Numbered from the stretch's first letter, positions 45,777 to 56,068 are shown. The stretch: 64,000 bases of DNA from Sphingomonas sp. PP-CE-1A-559 (GCF_004340965.1 NZ_SLYA01000002.1:682001-746000), one strand, 5' to 3'. Program-made: numbers and translations. The notes: generated from the sequence alone by a model not told the origin.

Positions 45777-48089
45777 TTAGCGGCCGAGGTTGGTGAAGGC
45801 CAGCGTCAACAGGAAGCTGTTGCCCTTACGCGCGTCACCGGTGTCGTTGTACGTCCGCCGCCACGTTCCGCCGAGACGCAGACAGTCGTCTTCATACTGT
45901 ACGCCCAGCCGGTGGCGGATCGGCGTGAAGCCATCGCTGCGGGACAGAGGATCCTCCGATGCGTTGGTGAGATCGACCACGCCCGAACCGAACGCCGACC
46001 AGAACCGCGCGAACTGCACCCGGCCGGCAACGCGGACTTCCTCGCGGTCGCGCAGATCCTCGATCGATGCATCGATGTTGCGGTTGAGCTTGAGATACCC
46101 GACTAGAACATAGGTCGCGCGCGAGCCGATCGTCGCGTCCAGCTCGTTGCGGCGGATCGCAAAGCCATCCTTGTCGAGCCGGTAGCGATGGACGATCGAC
46201 ACGAAGTCGCGGAACCGAAGCTCGCTGCGCCCGACGATGTCGGAAAACCGGTCGCTGAGCCCGGTACCGTCCGGCAGGATGGTCGGCCGCTTGTCGACGC
46301 GATAGCTCTGGCCGACGTTGGTGGTGAACGCGATTCCCGGCAGGTCGAGCGCCCATTCGCCACCATAGGTGACGCGCGACGAATCCTCGAACCGGTCATA
46401 GCCGGCGAACCGGTTGAGCGAGAACAGGTTGGTGTCGTCCAGGTCGACGGCCCGCGAATCCTCGTTCGGCAACGAAAGATTGGCGACCTTCGGTGCTGCG
46501 ACGAACTGCACCTGCGGCGTAAAGCGCTGCGTACCGCCGAGGAACGTACCGATGAACGGCCATTTCACATCGACCGCAGCCGCACCGATGGCACGCTGGC
46601 GAAAGCCGCCAAACCCCCGATAGGTCTCGATGAGCGTCTTATCGATCTCGTTGCTGTTATACAGATCGCCCCGTGCGAACGCGGTGAACGTGACCTCCTG
46701 GCCCCAGTTCGTGAAGCGGCGCAGATCCCATTGCAGGCTCGCGAACGCGCGCTGCGTGTCCTGGCCATCGGTGCGGGTCAACGCCAGCGTGTTCAACTGG
46801 AGCTGGAACCGGCCACCGACGAGGCCGTCGTCGAACCGCTTGCGATAGTCGATCTCGGGCAGCGCGATCGGCTGGTCCCCCTGCCTGTCGTTGACGCGCA
46901 ACGTCTGCGCGTACCAGCCGGCCAGCGAAAAGTAGCTGCTGTCATCGATCCGCTCGAGGCTCGCGGTGGTGCGCAACCGGTCGTCGCGCGAAATGTCGTA
47001 GCGGCGCAGGAACGTGCGGTCGGTCGTCAGGCGGAGCGACCCGCTCGCGGTCCAGTTCGGCGTCAGCTGATAGCGTGCCATCCCGTCGATATAGCCGCGA
47101 AACGCCATGCTGGTGTCGGTCGGGGTGGCGGTCGTCAGGTCGTCACTGCGCCGGCTTTCGGTCGCATAGGCGCGGACCTTGAACGCACCCTTCGAATTGA
47201 GCGCGGAATAATCGACCTGCGCCATCGGTAGCACGCTGCTGTAGATGTGCGGCGTGATGACCAGCCCTTGGTTCGGGGCGAGCTTCCAGTAATAGGGGAC
47301 GCTGACTTCGACGCCGTTGACGCGGCTATAGCCGCCGTTGGGCGAGAGCAAGCCACTGTCGCTGCCGCCACCGACCGGGTTCGAGAACTCGGGAAGCGGC
47401 AGGCTCGGCAGGCCGAACAGGTGCAGCCGCGCGCCCTTGTAGAAGATCCTCTGCCGCTCGGGGCGATAGGTGACGCGGACCGCGGTGATCTTCCACGTCG
47501 GTTCCTTGGGACAACCGGCGGTGTTGGTGACGCTGCACGGCGTGTAGGCGGCGGTCTTCAAATTGACCGTGCCGTCCGCGTCGCGCGTGCCCTGCTGGGC
47601 CGCGAGCCGTCCGCCTTGTTCGAGCACGACGAGCATGTTGTCGACCACGCCGTCCTTGAGCGAATCGGTGAGGTTGATCTCGTCGCCGTAAGCGATGTCG
47701 CCTTCGGGATTGGTGACCGCGATGTTGCCGGTCGCGACGACCTTGCCGGTCTTGCGGTTCCAGACGACCTTGTCGGCGCGAAGCCGGCTGCCCTGCCGGA
47801 ACATCCGGACTTCACCCGTCGCGGTGACGATATCGGTGTTGGTGTTGTACTCCAGCGCGGTGGAACTGAACTGCACCTGATCTTCGGCGGGCGTCGCGGT
47901 CGACGCATTGGCGACCGGCGGGTCCTGCACCGGAGGCGCGACTGGGCGGTTCTGAAAATCTTGGGCCTGGGCTGGCGCAGCCGCGATCCCGGTCGCCAAC
48001 GCGAGCGAAAGGGCGCAACCCGTCAAAAGGTCGATACGCAACACGATCCGAACCAACCCCTTTGGCACTGGGCAGCCGTTTGCCGCCAT
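45777..48089 (-). CDS. lptD: LPS-assembly protein LptD
   Basis: The 770-residue protein has a signal peptide, an OstA/LptA-like N-terminal domain (about 60-200; YNTNTDIVTATGEVRMFRQG, DKVVWNRKTGKVVATGN, AYGDEINLTDSLKDG), then a large beta-barrel with LFGLPSLPLPEFSNPVG. The barrel ends TFLLTLAFTNLGR-like with an aromatic-rich final strand. It inserts LPS into the outer leaflet together with LptE. Paired cysteines (CSVTNTAGC) lie near the domain boundary. A GTG at 48044 would remove a 15-residue hydrophilic leader and may be the true start. Confidence 0.93.
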   Translation of the reverse strand: MAANGCPVPKGLVRIVLRIDLLTGCALSLALATGIAAAPAQAQDFQNRPVAPPVQDPPVANASTATPAEDQVQFSSTALEYNTNTDIVTATGEVRMFRQGSRLRADKVVWNRKTGKVVATGNIAVTNPEGDIAYGDEINLTDSLKDGVVDNMLVVLEQGGRLAAQQGTRDADGTVNLKTAAYTPCSVTNTAGCPKEPTWKITAVRVTYRPERQRIFYKGARLHLFGLPSLPLPEFSNPVGGGSDSGLLSPNGGYSRVNGVEVSVPYYWKLAPNQGLVITPHIYSSVLPMAQVDYSALNSKGAFKVRAYATESRRSDDLTTATPTDTSMAFRGYIDGMARYQLTPNWTASGSLRLTTDRTFLRRYDISRDDRLRTTASLERIDDSSYFSLAGWYAQTLRVNDRQGDQPIALPEIDYRKRFDDGLVGGRFQLQLNTLALTRTDGQDTQRAFASLQWDLRRFTNWGQEVTFTAFARGDLYNSNEIDKTLIETYRGFGGFRQRAIGAAAVDVKWPFIGTFLGGTQRFTPQVQFVAAPKVANLSLPNEDSRAVDLDDTNLFSLNRFAGYDRFEDSSRVTYGGEWALDLPGIAFTTNVGQSYRVDKRPTILPDGTGLSDRFSDIVGRSELRFRDFVSIVHRYRLDKDGFAIRRNELDATIGSRATYVLVGYLKLNRNIDASIEDLRDREEVRVAGRVQFARFWSAFGSGVVDLTNASEDPLSRSDGFTPIRHRLGVQYEDDCLRLGGTWRRTYNDTGDARKGNSFLLTLAFTNLGR

Positions 48090-48227
48090 ATCGCTCGCCT
48101 ATCGCACCACCGGCGCTTCGCTGCAATCGCCGTGAGATGACAGGCCGCCACCTTGCTTTGCCAAGCCCGCGGCATCAACTTAGGGCCAAGCCCATCCTAT
48201 CGTTCAAAAGCTCCCCGAGGTTTCTTC

Positions 48228-49703
48228 ATGCAGATCGTCTTCGCCCCGACCGTTCCCGCCAACGCCCCGATCCTCGCCGTCCCCGTTGCAAAGGACGGCG
48301 TGGCCAAGATCAAGTGGAGCGCGATCGGCGGGGATGTCGAGGCAGTGGCGACCAGCGCAGCGACTGCGGCACGCTTTGCAGGCGAGGCAGGCTCGGTCGT
48401 CGAGCTATTCGTGCCGGTCGACGGCGCGGTTCGCCAGCTCCTGCTCGTCGGATTCGGTGCCGGCGAGATCGCTGATTGGGAGAAGGCCGGCGGTGCGATC
48501 ACCGCACGTCTGCTTACCTCGGGTGCAACGTCGGTCGTCGCAGACTTGTCGGCCGGCGCCACGCCGACGCCTAAGGCCGCCGCGCACTTCGCCGCCGCCG
48601 CCGCGCAGCGCGCATGGCGTTACGACACGTACCGCACCAAGCTGGCCGAGAAGTCGAAGCCCACGCTGACCGAGATCACCATCGCCGGCGCTCCCGACGG
48701 CACCGATGCAGCATGGGAGGAAGCGGCTGCGGTTACCGGCGGTCTCGACCTGACGCGCTGGCTGGTCACGTCGCCGCCGAACGTCGTCTACCCCGAGAGC
48801 TTCGTCGAGAAGGTGACGAAGGACGTCGAGGGTCTCGGGCTTGAGATCACCGTGCTCGACGAGGCGCAGATGACCGAACTCGGCATGGGCTCGCTGCTTG
48901 GCGTCAGCCAGGGTTCGCGGCGTGAAGCGCGCATCCTCGCGCTGAAGTGGAACGGGGCAGGGGCCGATGCGCCGACGCTCGCGTTCGTCGGCAAGGGCGT
49001 GACGTTCGATTCGGGCGGCATCTCGATCAAGCCCGGCGCGGGCATGGAAGACATGAAGTGGGACATGGGCGGCGCAGGCGCCGTCGCCGGCGCGATGAAG
49101 GCGCTCGCCAGCCGCAAGGCCAAGGCGAACGTCGTTGGCGTGATGGGCCTGGTCGAGAACATGCCCGACGGCGCGGCGCTGCGTCCGAGCGACGTCATCA
49201 CCTCCATGTCCGGTCAGACGATCGAAGTGCTCAACACCGACGCCGAGGGTCGCCTCGTGCTGTGCGATTGCGTCACCTGGGTGCAGCAGGCGCACAAGCC
49301 GACCACGATCGTCGATCTCGCGACGCTCACCGGTGCGATGATCGTCGCGCTCGGCACCGAGAATGGCGGCATCTTCGCCAACGACGACGCGCTCGCCGAC
49401 CAGCTGATCGCAGCGGGCAAGACCACAGGCGACACGCTCTGGCGTTTCCCGCTGTCGCCCGCCTACGACAAGCTGATCGACTCGCCGATCGCCGACATGA
49501 AGAACGTCGGCCCCCGCGGCGCCGGCTCGATCACCGCGGCACAGTTCATCAAGCGCTTCGTCGACGAGGGCGTGAAGTGGGCGCATCTCGACATCGCCGG
49601 CATGGTCTGGTCCGACAAGCCCGGCACCAACCACGACAAGGGCGCTACGGGTTACGGCGTGCGCCTGCTCGACCAGTTCGTAGCGGACAATTTTGAGGGC
49701 TGA
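48228..49703 (+). CDS. pepA: Leucyl aminopeptidase PepA (M17)
   Basis: The 491-residue enzyme has an N-terminal Rossmann-like domain and a C-terminal M17 catalytic domain. LAFVGKGVTFDSGGISIKPG contains the catalytic Lys and Asp ligand, MKWDMGGAGAVAGAM the next Asp, and VLNTDAEGRLVLCD the family signature with Asp and Glu ligands. It removes N-terminal residues from peptides in the cytoplasm and requires two metal ions. ATG at 48228 has CGAGG eight bases upstream. The gene is divergent from lptD. Confidence 0.95.
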   Translation: MQIVFAPTVPANAPILAVPVAKDGVAKIKWSAIGGDVEAVATSAATAARFAGEAGSVVELFVPVDGAVRQLLLVGFGAGEIADWEKAGGAITARLLTSGATSVVADLSAGATPTPKAAAHFAAAAAQRAWRYDTYRTKLAEKSKPTLTEITIAGAPDGTDAAWEEAAAVTGGLDLTRWLVTSPPNVVYPESFVEKVTKDVEGLGLEITVLDEAQMTELGMGSLLGVSQGSRREARILALKWNGAGADAPTLAFVGKGVTFDSGGISIKPGAGMEDMKWDMGGAGAVAGAMKALASRKAKANVVGVMGLVENMPDGAALRPSDVITSMSGQTIEVLNTDAEGRLVLCDCVTWVQQAHKPTTIVDLATLTGAMIVALGTENGGIFANDDALADQLIAAGKTTGDTLWRFPLSPAYDKLIDSPIADMKNVGPRGAGSITAAQFIKRFVDEGVKWAHLDIAGMVWSDKPGTNHDKGATGYGVRLLDQFVADNFEG

Positions 49704-49712
49704 GGCCAAGAA

Positions 49713-49814
49713 TTCCCCTTCCGCTTGCGGGAGGGGTTAGGGGAGGGGCCAACCGCGAGCGGCGTCGAGCGAGGCAAAGCCCTCCCCCGACCCCTCCCGC
49801 AAGCGGAAGGGGAG
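49713..49814. repeat. REPIN-like palindromic repeat, family A (GCTTGC variant)
   Basis: TTCCCCTTCCGCTTGCGGGA with GGGGTTAGGGGAGGG is mirrored by CCCTCCCCCGACCCC and TCCCGCAAGCGGAAGGGGA. The right edge GGAAGGGGAG lies seven bases before the holC ATG and serves as its ribosome-binding site. Confidence 0.88.
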
Positions 49815-49819
49815 TAAGC

Positions 49820-50266
49820 ATGCAGGTCGATTTCTACCACCTAACCAGCCCCCTCGACCGCGTCCTCCCACGCATCGCCGAGCGCGTCGTCCAAACCGGC
49901 GGCCGCCTACTGATCGTCGCCGAACCCGAAGAACAGCGTGTCGCGCTCGACCGTCTCCTCTGGTCCTACGCTCCCGAGAGCTTCCTCCCCCACGCCCAGG
50001 CCGGCAGCAACGATGATGCCGCACAACCCATTCTAATCGCTCAGGATATTCAGGAAACCGCCCCCGCCAATACCGCCCGCAACGTCGCGGTGGTAGACGG
50101 ACGTTGGCGTGACCTTATCCTAACCTTTGACCGTGCCTTCCACATCTTCGACGACGAAGCCATCCGCGAATCCCGCCTAGCCTGGAAGGCGCTCGCCGAC
50201 CGCGACGGCATCGAACGCCGCTACTGGAAGCAGAACGACTCCGGCCGCTGGGAACAGGCCGCATAG
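49820..50266 (+). CDS. holC: DNA polymerase III chi subunit HolC
   Basis: The 148-residue protein matches HolC: MQVDFYHLTSPLDRVLPRIA, GGRLLIVAEPEEQRVALDRL, LWSYAPESFLPHAQAG, and NVAVVDGRWRDLILTFDRAF. It links the clamp loader to single-stranded-DNA-binding protein. It lies 116 bases after pepA and may be co-transcribed with it through the repeat. Confidence 0.93.
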   Translation: MQVDFYHLTSPLDRVLPRIAERVVQTGGRLLIVAEPEEQRVALDRLLWSYAPESFLPHAQAGSNDDAAQPILIAQDIQETAPANTARNVAVVDGRWRDLILTFDRAFHIFDDEAIRESRLAWKALADRDGIERRYWKQNDSGRWEQAA

Positions 50267-50338
50267 GTTGCTTTAGCCGCGTCCCCCGCCTAAGCGCCGC
50301 GCATCCGATTACCGTCAACACAGGAGCCCGTGACCATC

Positions 50339-50761
50339 ATGGCCGCGAACCGTACCTTTTCGATCATCAAGCCCGACGCAACCCGCCGCAACCTGACCGG
50401 TGCGGTCACCAAGATGCTCGAGGAAGCCGGCCTGCGCGTCGTCGCTTCGAAGCGCATCCAGATGACCCGCGAGCAGGCCGAAGGCTTCTACGCGGTCCAC
50501 AAGGAACGTCCGTTCTTCGGTGAGCTCGTCTCGTTCATGATCTCAGGGCCTGTCGTCGTCCAGGTTCTCGAAGGCGAGAACGCGATGCAGCGCAACCGCG
50601 ACATCATGGGCGCCACCAACCCCGCCAACGCCGACGCCGGCACGATCCGCAAGGAACTCGCCGAGTCGATCGAAGCCAACTCGGTCCACGGTTCGGACTC
50701 GGACGAGAACGCCGAGATCGAGATCGCGTACTTCTTCAAGCCCGAAGAAATCGTCGGCTGA
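50339..50761 (+). CDS. ndk: Nucleoside diphosphate kinase
   Basis: The 140-residue enzyme balances NTP pools through a phospho-His117 in [27 protein letters not shown] is the classical start. ATG at 50339 gives the family N-terminus; GTG at 50330 is an alternative because AGGAG lies only three bases before it. Its stop shares one base with the acetyltransferase start (TGATG). Confidence 0.96.
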   Translation: MAANRTFSIIKPDATRRNLTGAVTKMLEEAGLRVVASKRIQMTREQAEGFYAVHKERPFFGELVSFMISGPVVVQVLEGENAMQRNRDIMGATNPANADAGTIRKELAESIEANSVHGSDSDENAEIEIAYFFKPEEIVG

Positions 50762-51279
50762 TGACCTGGCGGCTGCGACGGGCTGAGCCGGGCGATGCGC
50801 CCGCGCTGTCGCTCGTCGCATCCGCCACGTTCCTCGATACCTATGCGACCGTGCTGTCAGGCGCCGACATCGTCGCCCACTGCACGATAAAGAACAGCAT
50901 CGCCGCGTTCGAGACCTGGCTGGGCGATCCCGCGACGATCGTGACGCTGGCCGAGTACGAGCCCGGCAACGCGCCGATCGGCTACACGGTGTTGACCGCG
51001 CCGGACTTCCCGATCGAGCCCGGCCCCGCGGACATCGAACTCCGCCGCATCTATCTTATGAAGCAGGCTCAGGGCTCTGGGCTGGGTGCTGCGCTATTGG
51101 CCCGCGCACTCGAAGACGCCGTAGCGGCGAGCCGAACCCGCGTCCTGCTAGGCGTATGGGACCAGAACACCCGCGCCCGAGCCTTCTATGAACGGCAAGG
51201 ATTTGAGGTGATCGGCGCCCGCCAGTTCATGGTCGGCACCACCCTCCACGACGACCCGGTCTACGCGCGAGCGGTGTAA
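50761..51279 (+). CDS. GNAT-family N-acetyltransferase
   Basis: The 172-residue protein shows an acetyl-CoA-binding motif A (RRIYLMKQAQGSGLGAALLA) and the later GVWDQNTRARAFYERQGFEV of GNAT enzymes. The acceptor substrate is unknown. It overlaps ndk by one base, so it is translated from the same message. Confidence 0.88.
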   Translation: MTWRLRRAEPGDAPALSLVASATFLDTYATVLSGADIVAHCTIKNSIAAFETWLGDPATIVTLAEYEPGNAPIGYTVLTAPDFPIEPGPADIELRRIYLMKQAQGSGLGAALLARALEDAVAASRTRVLLGVWDQNTRARAFYERQGFEVIGARQFMVGTTLHDDPVYARAV

Positions 51280-51317
51280 ATTCCCCCGGCGAAGGCGCCG
51301 TACCTCATAGCAGCGCT

Positions 51318-51423
51318 ACCACCCCGGCGAAGGCCGGGGCCCAATTGGAAAGGTCGCAGTAACAGAACGCTGCCCTCCATTAGCAACGTTCCCCAATTGG
51401 ACCCCGGCCTCCGCCGGGGTGGT
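51318..51423. repeat. Palindromic repeat, family B (CCCAATTGG core)
   Basis: ACCACCCCGGCGAAGGCCGG with GGCCCAATTGG is mirrored by CCCAATTGGACCCCGGCC and TCCGCCGGGGTGGT. It separates the convergent GNAT gene and the small membrane protein gene and is nearly identical to the unit at 16788. Confidence 0.88.
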
Positions 51424-51442
51424 GCCGTTTAGAGGTAGGCAA

Positions 51443-52048
51443 TCACGCCGCCGGCTTCTCTTTCGCCCAGATCGCATCAAGCTTCGCCTGATCGCCACCA
51501 CGCTGCCGAACCCGCAAGCCCTCAAGCTTCAGCGCACGACCGCGCAGCATCCGCCCCTCGGTCTTCCAGATCACATCGTAGATCCCGCTCGCCGACCGCG
51601 TCGTATCCCCATCGAAATACTGCACGCTGACCAGCACCGGCAACCGCCCCGCACGATCGTCCGGGCCACCGTCGGTAAGCTTCAGCAACGGTGCCGAAAA
51701 CCACGACCCATCGATGACCGGTTCCGCCGGCGGCCGCTGCGGCGAGACGCCAAGCGCGCGTGGGAACGTGATCGTCACGTCCTGAAGATCATGTCGCGCG
51801 TCCTTCAGCAACAGCGTGTCGCCGCCATCCTGCACGATCGCCGCGAGGTCGATCTTCGTCCGCTCGCGCGCCGCACTCGACTGTGCCGCGATCTTGTCGG
51901 CCTCGTTCGCACGGTGATCCGACCAGTTGGTCCACAACGTCAGCGCCGCGATCAGCACACCCGCAACGGCCACGACCTCGGCCAGCGTCACCCAACGCCG
52001 CCGCGTCGCCGCAGCCTCGCGCCGTTCGGTCGGAGTCTGGGTGCTCAT
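51443..52048 (-). CDS. Hypothetical single-pass membrane protein
   Basis: The 201-residue protein has a charged N-terminus, one membrane helix (about 20-42, VTLAEVVAVAGVLIAALTLW) and a soluble domain with SVQYFDGDTTRSASGIYDVI and LEGLRVRQRGGDQAKLDAIW. I recognise no named domain. It overlaps the YjbR-like gene by four bases and is the last gene of the purM-purN cluster. Confidence 0.75.
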   Translation of the reverse strand: MSTQTPTERREAAATRRRWVTLAEVVAVAGVLIAALTLWTNWSDHRANEADKIAAQSSAARERTKIDLAAIVQDGGDTLLLKDARHDLQDVTITFPRALGVSPQRPPAEPVIDGSWFSAPLLKLTDGGPDDRAGRLPVLVSVQYFDGDTTRSASGIYDVIWKTEGRMLRGRALKLEGLRVRQRGGDQAKLDAIWAKEKPAA

Positions 52049-52410
52049 CGCCCACCAGCCTCCAGCAGCCGGGCAGGAGCCGCCAGTTCCCAACTCCGCG
52101 CAATCCGGTCCTCGACCAAGGCCCAGTCCGGATCGTCGGCGACATTCATCCCGACCCAACCGGTCGCACCGAGATACGCCGGCCGCGAATATACGGCCGG
52201 GTCCGCCTCGATCAGCGTCGTCTGTTCATCCGTGCCACTGGTCTTCACGCACACCATTGTCAGTCCATCGCCGTGATGATCCGCCCGAAACTGCGCGAAC
52301 TGCTTGTCGGCCACGAAGAAGGTTGGCTGGCCGTGTGAAACCTTCTCCTCGGTCTCGGGCAACGCCAGCGCCGCCGCGCGAATGCGGTCGAGGGGGGACA
52401 GATCGGTCAT
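52045..52410 (-). CDS. MmcQ/YjbR family protein
   Basis: The 121-residue protein matches the MmcQ/YjbR fold: LALPETEEKVSHGQPTFFVA, DGLTMVCVKTSGTDEQTTLI, and LGATGWVGMNVADDPDWALV near the end. This family has a CyaY-like, possibly DNA-binding fold but no settled function. It overlaps both neighbours by four bases (ATGA), so it is firmly part of the purM-purN operon. Confidence 0.88.
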   Translation of the reverse strand: MTDLSPLDRIRAAALALPETEEKVSHGQPTFFVADKQFAQFRADHHGDGLTMVCVKTSGTDEQTTLIEADPAVYSRPAYLGATGWVGMNVADDPDWALVEDRIARSWELAAPARLLEAGGR

Positions 52411-52979
52411 CGCGTCACGAACTCCGCCAAGGTCTTAGGGTATAACGCATGTTCCGCCGCCAGCACGCGAACCGCAAGCGCATCCGCATCGTCGCCGGGA
52501 AGGATAGGTACCTCGGCCTGGCCCAGCACCACGCCGCCATCGAGTTCCTCGGTCACGACATGCACCGAGCACCCGCCGACCGCATCCCCTGCCGCGATCG
52601 CCCGCGCATGCGTGTCGAGCCCCTTGTACTTGGGCAGCAGCGACGGGTGGATGTTGACAATCCGGTCCGGCCACGCCGCGACGAACCCGTCGGACAGCAG
52701 TCGCATATACCCGGCGAGTGCAACGACCTCGACGCCAGCCTCGCACAGCGCCGCATCGATCGCTGCCTCATAGGCCGGCTTCCCCAGACCCTTCGGTGAC
52801 AGCGCGAACGTCGCCACCCCTTCCGACCGCGCCCATTCGAGCCCCGCCGCGTCCGGCTTGTCCGAAGCGACCAGAGCGATCTCGTACGGACACTCCGCCG
52901 CGTGCGATGCGCCGACGAGCGCCATCATATTCGATCCGCGCCCGGAGATCAGCACGCCGACGCGCGTCTTGTCAGCCAT
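52407..52979 (-). CDS. purN: Phosphoribosylglycinamide formyltransferase PurN
   Basis: The 190-residue enzyme transfers formyl from 10-formyltetrahydrofolate to GAR, the third purine step. [12 protein letters not shown] is the phosphate loop; Asn109 and His111 in [14 protein letters not shown] and Asp147 in [10 protein letters not shown] form the catalytic set. ATG at 52979 overlaps the purM stop by eight bases. Confidence 0.96.
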   Translation of the reverse strand: MADKTRVGVLISGRGSNMMALVGASHAAECPYEIALVASDKPDAAGLEWARSEGVATFALSPKGLGKPAYEAAIDAALCEAGVEVVALAGYMRLLSDGFVAAWPDRIVNIHPSLLPKYKGLDTHARAIAAGDAVGGCSVHVVTEELDGGVVLGQAEVPILPGDDADALAVRVLAAEHALYPKTLAEFVTR

Positions 52980-54087
52980 GCGTCGCGGTCCAGTCCTCGC
53001 GCGCGCTCCACGTACCCGCCGACCCACGAACCGTGCAGCCATGTGTGCCCGCCTCGATCCGCCCGATCGTGAACACCGTCTCGTTCGCCGCTTCGAGCGA
53101 AGCGGTCACCGCCGCGGCCTCGTCCGCACTCACGATTACGACCATGCCGATCCCGCAGTTGAACGTCCGCGCCATCTCCTCCGGCTCGATCGCGCCCTGC
53201 GCCTGCAGGAAGGCCATCAACCGCGACTGCGCCCATGCATCCGCATCGACCACCGCATGCACGCCGTCGGGCAGCACGCGCGGAATATTCTCGAGCAGGC
53301 CACCGCCGGTGATATGCGCCAGTCCCTTGATCTTCCGCTCGCGCAGCAACGGCAGCAGGCTCGCGACGTAGATGCGAGTCGGCGCCATCAGGTGATCGAT
53401 AAGCAACCGATCCTGGTCGAACAGCGCAGGACGATCGAGCTTCCAGCCGCGATCGGTAGCCAGCCGGCGCACCAGCGAGAACCCGTTCGAATGCACGCCC
53501 GACGACGCTAGCCCGAGCATCACGTCGCCCGCCGCGATCTCGCGCGCGGTCAGCACGTTGGTCCGCTCGACCGCCCCAACGCAGAAGCCCGCCAAGTCGT
53601 AATCGCCGTCCGCATACATGCCCGGCATCTCGGCGGTCTCGCCCCCGATCAGCGCACAACCGGCGGTCTTGCACCCTTCCGCGATCGAGGCGACGACGCG
53701 CTCTGCAACCGCGGCATCGAGCTTCCCGCTCGCGTAATAATCGAGGAAGAACAGCGGCTCGGCACCCTGCACGATCAGGTCGTTGACGCACATCGCGACG
53801 AGATCGACGCCGACGCCTTCATGCCGGTCCCATTCGATCGCGAGCTTCAGCTTGGTGCCGACGCCATCGTTCGCGGCGACCAGCAGAGGATCGACGAACC
53901 CCGCAGCCTTCAGGTCGAACATCCCGCCGAAGCCGCCGAGATCGGCGTCCGCCCCCGGCCGCCGCGTCGAGCGCGCGAGTGGGGCGATCGCCCGCACCAG
54001 CGCGTTGCCCGCGGCGATCGAAACACCCGCCTGAGCGTAGGTGTAAGGGCCCGAAGCGGGAGCGGCGGAGTCTGGCGTATCGGTCAT
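52972..54087 (-). CDS. purM: Phosphoribosylformylglycinamidine cyclo-ligase PurM
   Basis: The 371-residue enzyme makes AIR, the fifth purine intermediate. [69 protein letters not shown] and [20 protein letters not shown] are typical. ATG at 54087 is chosen; the further upstream frame is antisense to the DUF2066 gene. Confidence 0.96.
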   Translation of the reverse strand: MTDTPDSAAPASGPYTYAQAGVSIAAGNALVRAIAPLARSTRRPGADADLGGFGGMFDLKAAGFVDPLLVAANDGVGTKLKLAIEWDRHEGVGVDLVAMCVNDLIVQGAEPLFFLDYYASGKLDAAVAERVVASIAEGCKTAGCALIGGETAEMPGMYADGDYDLAGFCVGAVERTNVLTAREIAAGDVMLGLASSGVHSNGFSLVRRLATDRGWKLDRPALFDQDRLLIDHLMAPTRIYVASLLPLLRERKIKGLAHITGGGLLENIPRVLPDGVHAVVDADAWAQSRLMAFLQAQGAIEPEEMARTFNCGIGMVVIVSADEAAAVTASLEAANETVFTIGRIEAGTHGCTVRGSAGTWSAREDWTATHG

Positions 54088-54151
54088 GATCGGTGCTGCT
54101 AGCCACATCGCGCTTGGATTTCCACGTCTGCTTCGCCAAAAGGCCCGCTTG

Positions 54152-55396
54152 ATGCGTATCCGTACCCTTCCCACCGCCCTTGCCGGCGCCGCACTGCTAC
54201 TCAGCGGTGGAGCCGTGCTCGCGCAGATCGAGGGCGGCAGCCGAGGCGCAGCCCCGGTCGACAGCGGCAGCGCGTACGAGGTGAGCGGCGTCACGGTCGA
54301 TGTCGCTGGCAAGACCGCCGACGCCGCACGCTATTCCGGCTGGCGGCTCGCCCAACGAAAAGCCTGGGTCCAGTTGTCGAACCGGTTAGGCGGTGGCGGT
54401 GGGCTTGTCTCCGATGGCACGCTCGATTCGCTGGTGTCGGGGATCGTCGTCGAGAACGAACAGATCGGCCCGCAGCGCTACATCGCCAAGCTCGGCGTGC
54501 TGTTCGATCGCAGCCGCGCCGGATCGATCCTCGGTATCTCGACCTACGCCGATCGCTCGCAACCCATGCTCGTCATCCCCGTCCAATATTCGGGCGGAGT
54601 CGGCCAGGCGTTCGAGCAGAGCACGCAGTGGCAGCAGGCCTGGGCGCGCTATCGCACCGGCAACAGCAGCATCGACTATGTCCGCCCTTCCGGCTCCGGT
54701 CCCGACGCGCTCCTGCTCAACGTCGGCCAGACCCAGCGTCCCGGCCGCGGCTGGTGGCGGACAGTGCTCGACCAATACGGCGCAAGCGACGTGCTGATGC
54801 CGGTCGTGAAGCTCTATCGCCAATGGCCCGGCGGCCCGGTGATCGGTGTGTTCGAAGCACGCCACGGCCCCGACAACGAGCTGATCGGCAGCTTCACGCT
54901 GCGAGTCGGTACGCCCGACGGCCTGTCGCAGCTGCTCGATACCGGCGTGAAGCGGATCGACGACCTGTACCAGCAGGCACGCCGCAACGGCTCGCTCCAC
55001 GTCGACGACAGCCTGTCGCCACCGCCGCCGCCCGAAGCCGCGGTGATCGACGACCTGCCGACCGACGACACCACCGACGCCAACACGGCGGTGCTGACCG
55101 GCGGCGCGGGCATTTCGATCATCGTCCAGTTCGACACGCCTGCCGCGACCGCCGTCTCGTCCACTGAAGCCGCACTTCGCGCCATCCCCGGCGTCCGCTC
55201 GGCGGCGACCACCAGCCTCGCGCTGGGCGGCGTCTCGCTGATGCGCGTCGCCTATGACGGGGACCCAGCCGCGCTGAAGACCGCGCTCGAAGCCCGCGGC
55301 TACCAGGTATTCGGCTCCGGCCAGACGATCCGCATCCGCCGGGTCGCCCAACTTCTTCCGCCGGACTTGCCCGCGGACAATGCGACGACAGGGTGA
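54152..55396 (+). CDS. DUF2066 domain-containing exported protein
   Basis: The 414-residue product has a signal peptide ([20 protein letters not shown]) and a DUF2066 domain ([71 protein letters not shown]). The C-terminal part has a further beta-rich region ([20 protein letters not shown]). The function is unknown. Its stop overlaps the GTG of the Hda gene, so the two are coupled. It is divergent from purM over 64 bases. Confidence 0.88.
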   Translation: MRIRTLPTALAGAALLLSGGAVLAQIEGGSRGAAPVDSGSAYEVSGVTVDVAGKTADAARYSGWRLAQRKAWVQLSNRLGGGGGLVSDGTLDSLVSGIVVENEQIGPQRYIAKLGVLFDRSRAGSILGISTYADRSQPMLVIPVQYSGGVGQAFEQSTQWQQAWARYRTGNSSIDYVRPSGSGPDALLLNVGQTQRPGRGWWRTVLDQYGASDVLMPVVKLYRQWPGGPVIGVFEARHGPDNELIGSFTLRVGTPDGLSQLLDTGVKRIDDLYQQARRNGSLHVDDSLSPPPPPEAAVIDDLPTDDTTDANTAVLTGGAGISIIVQFDTPAATAVSSTEAALRAIPGVRSAATTSLALGGVSLMRVAYDGDPAALKTALEARGYQVFGSGQTIRIRRVAQLLPPDLPADNATTG

Positions 55397-56052
55397 GCGC
55401 GACCAAGATGACTCAAATCGCGCTGCCACTTGGTTGGCCGGCGGACCCTCGCGGCGACGCCTTCCTGGTTACCCCATCGAACTCGCGGGCGGTCCACACG
55501 CTGGAGCATACCGCGACCTGGCCGGTCATGACCGCCATCCTCACCGGACCGCGCAAATCGGGCCGCAGCCTGCTCGCGCGAATCTTCGCGGCGAAGAGCG
55601 GCGGGACGATCATCGACGATGCCGAGCGCGTGCCCGAGGCGCAGCTGTTCCACGCCTGGAACCGCGCGCAGGAGGAACACAGGCCGCTGCTGATCGTCGC
55701 CGACGCCGCGCCGCCCGAATGGAAGGTGAAGCTTCCCGACTTGCGCTCGCGTCTCGCCGCCAGCCCGATCGCGGCGATCGGCGCGCCTGACGACGAACTC
55801 ATGCGGTTGTTGCTGGCCCATCTGTTCGAGCGCCGCAGCCTCGATGCGCGGCCCGATCTCATCGACTGGCTCGCCACCCGAATCGAGCGCAGTCATATTA
55901 CCGTAACGCGAACCGTCGATGCGCTCGATCAGGAGGCGATGGAACGTCGCAAGCGCTTGTCCATTCCTCTTGCACGAACCACACTCACCGAGGCCGGCTT
56001 GATCCTCCGGCCGCAACTCGCTCTCGACCTCCCGCTCTTCACGCCACCATAA
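55393..56052 (+). CDS. hdaA: Hda-like regulator of DnaA (HdaA)
   Basis: The 219-residue protein has a DnaA-like AAA+ fold. QIALPLGW at 8-15 holds the QxxLPL clamp-binding motif seen in Hda, followed by LTGPRKSGRSLLARI (about 50-64) in place of Walker A, IIDDAERVPEAQLFHAWNRA and RIERSHITVTRTVDALDQEA. It should stimulate ATP hydrolysis by DnaA on the sliding clamp and so prevent over-initiation. The usual Lys of Walker A is Arg here (GPRKSGRS). GTG at 55393 overlaps the upstream stop; ATG at 55408 is an alternative. Confidence 0.88.
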   Translation: MSATKMTQIALPLGWPADPRGDAFLVTPSNSRAVHTLEHTATWPVMTAILTGPRKSGRSLLARIFAAKSGGTIIDDAERVPEAQLFHAWNRAQEEHRPLLIVADAAPPEWKVKLPDLRSRLAASPIAAIGAPDDELMRLLLAHLFERRSLDARPDLIDWLATRIERSHITVTRTVDALDQEAMERRKRLSIPLARTTLTEAGLILRPQLALDLPLFTPP

Positions 56053-56068
56053 GCCCCCAAGAGGCCCG

